A stretch of 8,254 bases of DNA from Candidatus Rokuibacteriota bacterium. GTDB taxonomy: Bacteria > Methylomirabilota > Methylomirabilia > Rokubacteriales > CSP1-6. Positions 6,612 through 8,254 of the stretch are shown piece by piece. The notes under the pieces are model-generated. The model was not told the origin of the DNA. It saw nothing but the letters and a program-made list of their open reading frames with translations, and searched no databases. Location: positions 1 through 8,254 of the forward strand of contig JACQRS010000249.1 in the NCBI GenBank assembly GCA_016206385.1, written 5' to 3'. The position numbers were made by a program, and so were the translations under genes. Position 1 is the stretch's first letter. Each line of letters starts with the position of its first letter.

Positions 6612-7459
6612 AGCTTGAAGAGCTGCACCGCGTTGTCCCTGAGCAGCTTGCGTTTGGCTTCCTCTTTGAGCCCGAGCTGCTCCACCTGCTCAAGGCTCTC
6701 CTTCCACGGCAGCCCGTTGGTCCCCCAGAGGCAGCGGTCCATGCCCATGCGGCTATTGATGAACTGGACGATCTCCGGGCCGAGGTACCTGGGCATCCAG
6801 GCGTCCACCCCGAACCAGACGTTGTCCCACTTGTAGCAGACCGAGAGCAGCTCCTGGACCCACGGCCAGCCGGTGTGGGCACCCACCATCTTGAGGCCGG
6901 GGAAGTCGCACGCGATCCGGTCCAGGTACATCGGACGACCGTGCTCGCTCGGCATGGACTCCAGCACGTGCCCCACCTGCATCGACACGGGGATGTCCAG
7001 CTCGACGCACTTGGCGTAGAGCGGGTACATCCCCCGGTCGTGGAGCGGGATGTCGAAGCCGTAGAGGTGGACGTAGACCCCCTTGAAGCCGTGCTCCTTC
7101 ACCGCCAGCTCGATCTCGGCGAGACTCTCCTTGATTCTGAACGGGTTGTATCCTGCGAGCCCGACGAACCGGTCCGGGTACCGCCGCGTGTACTGGGTCA
7201 CCTCCTCCAGGGTCGTGTCCATGTACATCCACTTGTTCCAGTAGGACCACATCTTGGTCTGGGTGATGAAGACCCGCTCCACGTTGGCCTCGTCCATCTT
7301 CTGGAGCATGGCCTCCAGACTGTCGAACGAAGGCAGGCTCCCGATGGCGCGCTCCATCCGGCAGACCAGCTCCCCCTTCTTCGCGTCGTTCCACTTGGCG
7401 ATGAACTCCGGCGTCGCCACGTAGTACATGAAGTCGATCGCTTTCACATCCCGTGCCAT
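6608..7459 (-). CDS. Amidohydrolase-2-family (ACMSD-like TIM-barrel) protein lacking usual metal ligands
   Basis: A 283-residue protein matching the amidohydrolase-2 family (ACMSD, gamma-resorcylate decarboxylase and relatives): metal-dependent TIM-barrel hydrolases and decarboxylases. Family-like features include RYPDRFVGLAGYNP (93-106), the lateral His164 in MQVGHVLE, His195 in MVGAHTGWPW, and the C-terminal LWGTNGLPW (244-252). The first-strand IDxHxH motif reads IDFMYY (8-13), so both histidines are missing. The usual GSD/GTD aspartate is Asn248. Metal binding is therefore doubtful, and the activity may differ from the family norm. The ATG at 7459 is preceded by AAGGAGG at a good distance; a longer start at 7495 would overlap the upstream gene and has no such site. 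It lies 29 bases after the BadH-like gene and overlaps the next SDR by 4 bases, so it is surely co-transcribed. Confidence 0.87.
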   Translation of the reverse strand: MARDVKAIDFMYYVATPEFIAKWNDAKKGELVCRMERAIGSLPSFDSLEAMLQKMDEANVERVFITQTKMWSYWNKWMYMDTTLEEVTQYTRRYPDRFVGLAGYNPFRIKESLAEIELAVKEHGFKGVYVHLYGFDIPLHDRGMYPLYAKCVELDIPVSMQVGHVLESMPSEHGRPMYLDRIACDFPGLKMVGAHTGWPWVQELLSVCYKWDNVWFGVDAWMPRYLGPEIVQFINSRMGMDRCLWGTNGLPWKESLEQVEQLGLKEEAKRKLLRDNAVQLFKL

Positions 7460-7475
7460 CGTCCCCTCCTTCCCG
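7453..7475 (-). promoter_or_regulatory. Strong Shine-Dalgarno fixing the amidohydrolase start
   Basis: On the minus strand AAGGAGGGGACG directly precedes the ATG at 7459. It is the best ribosome-binding site in the right-hand operon and decides the start in favour of MARDVKAID over the upstream in-frame ATG at 7495. Confidence 0.75.
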
Positions 7476-7488
7476 GCGGGCCGCGCGC

Positions 7489-8250
7489 TCAGCACATGGT
7501 GAGGCCGCCGCTCACGCTGAGCGTCTGATCGGTGATGAAGTCCGCGTCCGGCGAGGCCAGGAACGTCACCGCGGCGGCCACGTCCTCGGGCAGCCCCACG
7601 CGCCCCAGCGGGATCGCGCGCGCCACCGCCTCGATCACCTTCTCGGCCTTCGGGGACTGGGCGCGGATCGACTGGAGCAGCGGCGTCTCGGTGAGCCCCG
7701 GGCAGACCACGTTGACGGTGATCCGGTGGCGCGCCAGCTCGCGCCCCAGGGTCTTGGAGAAGGCGATCACCGCGCCCTTCGTCCCCGCGTACACGGCCTC
7801 GCCCGTGGATCCCACGCGCCCCGCGTCCGAGGCGATGTTGATGACCCTGCCCGAGCCGCGCTCGACCATGTGGGGCAGCACGGCCTTCGAGGTGTAGAGC
7901 ACCGCCTTGAAGTTGATCGCGATGATCCGGTCCCAGGTCTCTTCGTCCGAGTCCAGGAACAGCTCCAGCTTGTCCCAGCCCGCGTTGTTGACCAGGATGT
8001 CGAGCTGGCCGAACTGGGCAAAGACGTCCTGGACGGCCCGCTCCACTTCCGACCGTCGGGTCAGGTCGACGGCGAGCGCCAGCCCCTTGACGCCCAGCGC
8101 CTCCACCTCGTCTCTGACCGCCCGGGCGTTGTCCGCCAGGATGTCAGCCACCGCGACCTGGCAGCCGTCACCGGCCAGCGCGAGCGCGATGGCGCGGCCG
8201 ATCCCGCGGCCACCACCGGTGTCGTGTGCCGTCTTCCCCTTGAGCTTCAT
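7489..8250 (-). CDS. SDR-family dehydrogenase, BadH-like (2-hydroxycyclohexanecarboxyl-CoA dehydrogenase type)
   Basis: A 253-residue classical short-chain dehydrogenase with TGGGRGIG (11-18), an acidic Asp36 after beta-2 (NAD preference), Asp62, NNAG (88-91) and the complete tetrad Asn113-Ser141-Tyr154-Lys158. Stretches such as NNAGWD, IASDAGRVGSTGEAVYAG, ITVNVVCPGLTET and the C-terminal LSVSGGLTM closely recall Rhodopseudomonas palustris BadH. That enzyme oxidises 2-hydroxycyclohexanecarboxyl-CoA during alicyclic/benzoate catabolism; the comparison is from memory. The first strand reads KTAHDTGG where the family has two hydrophobic residues in place of His-Asp. That is odd and could be a base-call problem near the edge. 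Only 4 bases lie upstream of the ATG at 8250, so the Shine-Dalgarno and promoter are not visible; an ATGA overlap with a further upstream gene is possible. It is the first visible gene of the catabolic operon. Confidence 0.92.
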   Translation of the reverse strand: MKLKGKTAHDTGGGRGIGRAIALALAGDGCQVAVADILADNARAVRDEVEALGVKGLALAVDLTRRSEVERAVQDVFAQFGQLDILVNNAGWDKLELFLDSDEETWDRIIAINFKAVLYTSKAVLPHMVERGSGRVINIASDAGRVGSTGEAVYAGTKGAVIAFSKTLGRELARHRITVNVVCPGLTETPLLQSIRAQSPKAEKVIEAVARAIPLGRVGLPEDVAAAVTFLASPDADFITDQTLSVSGGLTMC

Positions 8251-8254
8251 GACC

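Overview
This is a GC-rich bacterial window (no RNA genes, insertion sequences or CRISPR seen). The tightly packed genes, GTG starts, c-type cytochrome lipoprotein, and SDR/amidohydrolase/acyl-CoA dehydrogenase catabolic genes suit a GC-rich soil or groundwater lineage such as Methylomirabilota/Rokubacteria or a GC-rich proteobacterium. That placement is inference from general character, not from a marker gene.

Left block (positions 1-3425, minus strand). In transcription order it encodes a multi-spanning GT39/ArnT-type membrane glycosyltransferase, a small Rrf2-family regulator with an IscR-like Cys/Cys/Cys/His iron-sulfur ligand set, and a lipoprotein cytochrome. The cytochrome has two CxxCH haem c domains followed by an ethylbenzene-dehydrogenase-type (EB_dh) haem-binding domain, and it runs off the left edge. 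A hairpin that would cover the Shine-Dalgarno sequence of the cytochrome gene lies between it and the regulator gene. The regulator-cytochrome pairing suggests redox- or Fe-S-controlled expression of a respiratory electron-transfer component.

Middle (3426-4660). A 200-base divergent intergenic region separates the glycosyltransferase from a plus-strand gene for an exported seven-bladed YVTN-type beta-propeller. That gene ends convergently and overlaps the next minus-strand gene by 11 bases.

Right block (4650-8250, minus strand). This is a compact catabolic operon. In transcription order it encodes a BadH-like short-chain dehydrogenase, an amidohydrolase-2-fold protein that has lost most of the usual metal ligands, a second short-chain dehydrogenase (4-base GTGA overlap), and an acyl-CoA dehydrogenase. 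The set looks like beta-oxidation-style handling of a CoA-linked, perhaps alicyclic or aromatic-derived, substrate. The actual substrate cannot be read from the sequence. The operon promoter lies beyond the right edge.

No clearly new system is evident. The most unusual items are the metal-ligand-poor amidohydrolase fold, the Rrf2/SD-hairpin/dihaem-EB_dh arrangement, and a damaged-looking first beta strand in the BadH-like dehydrogenase at the window edge.
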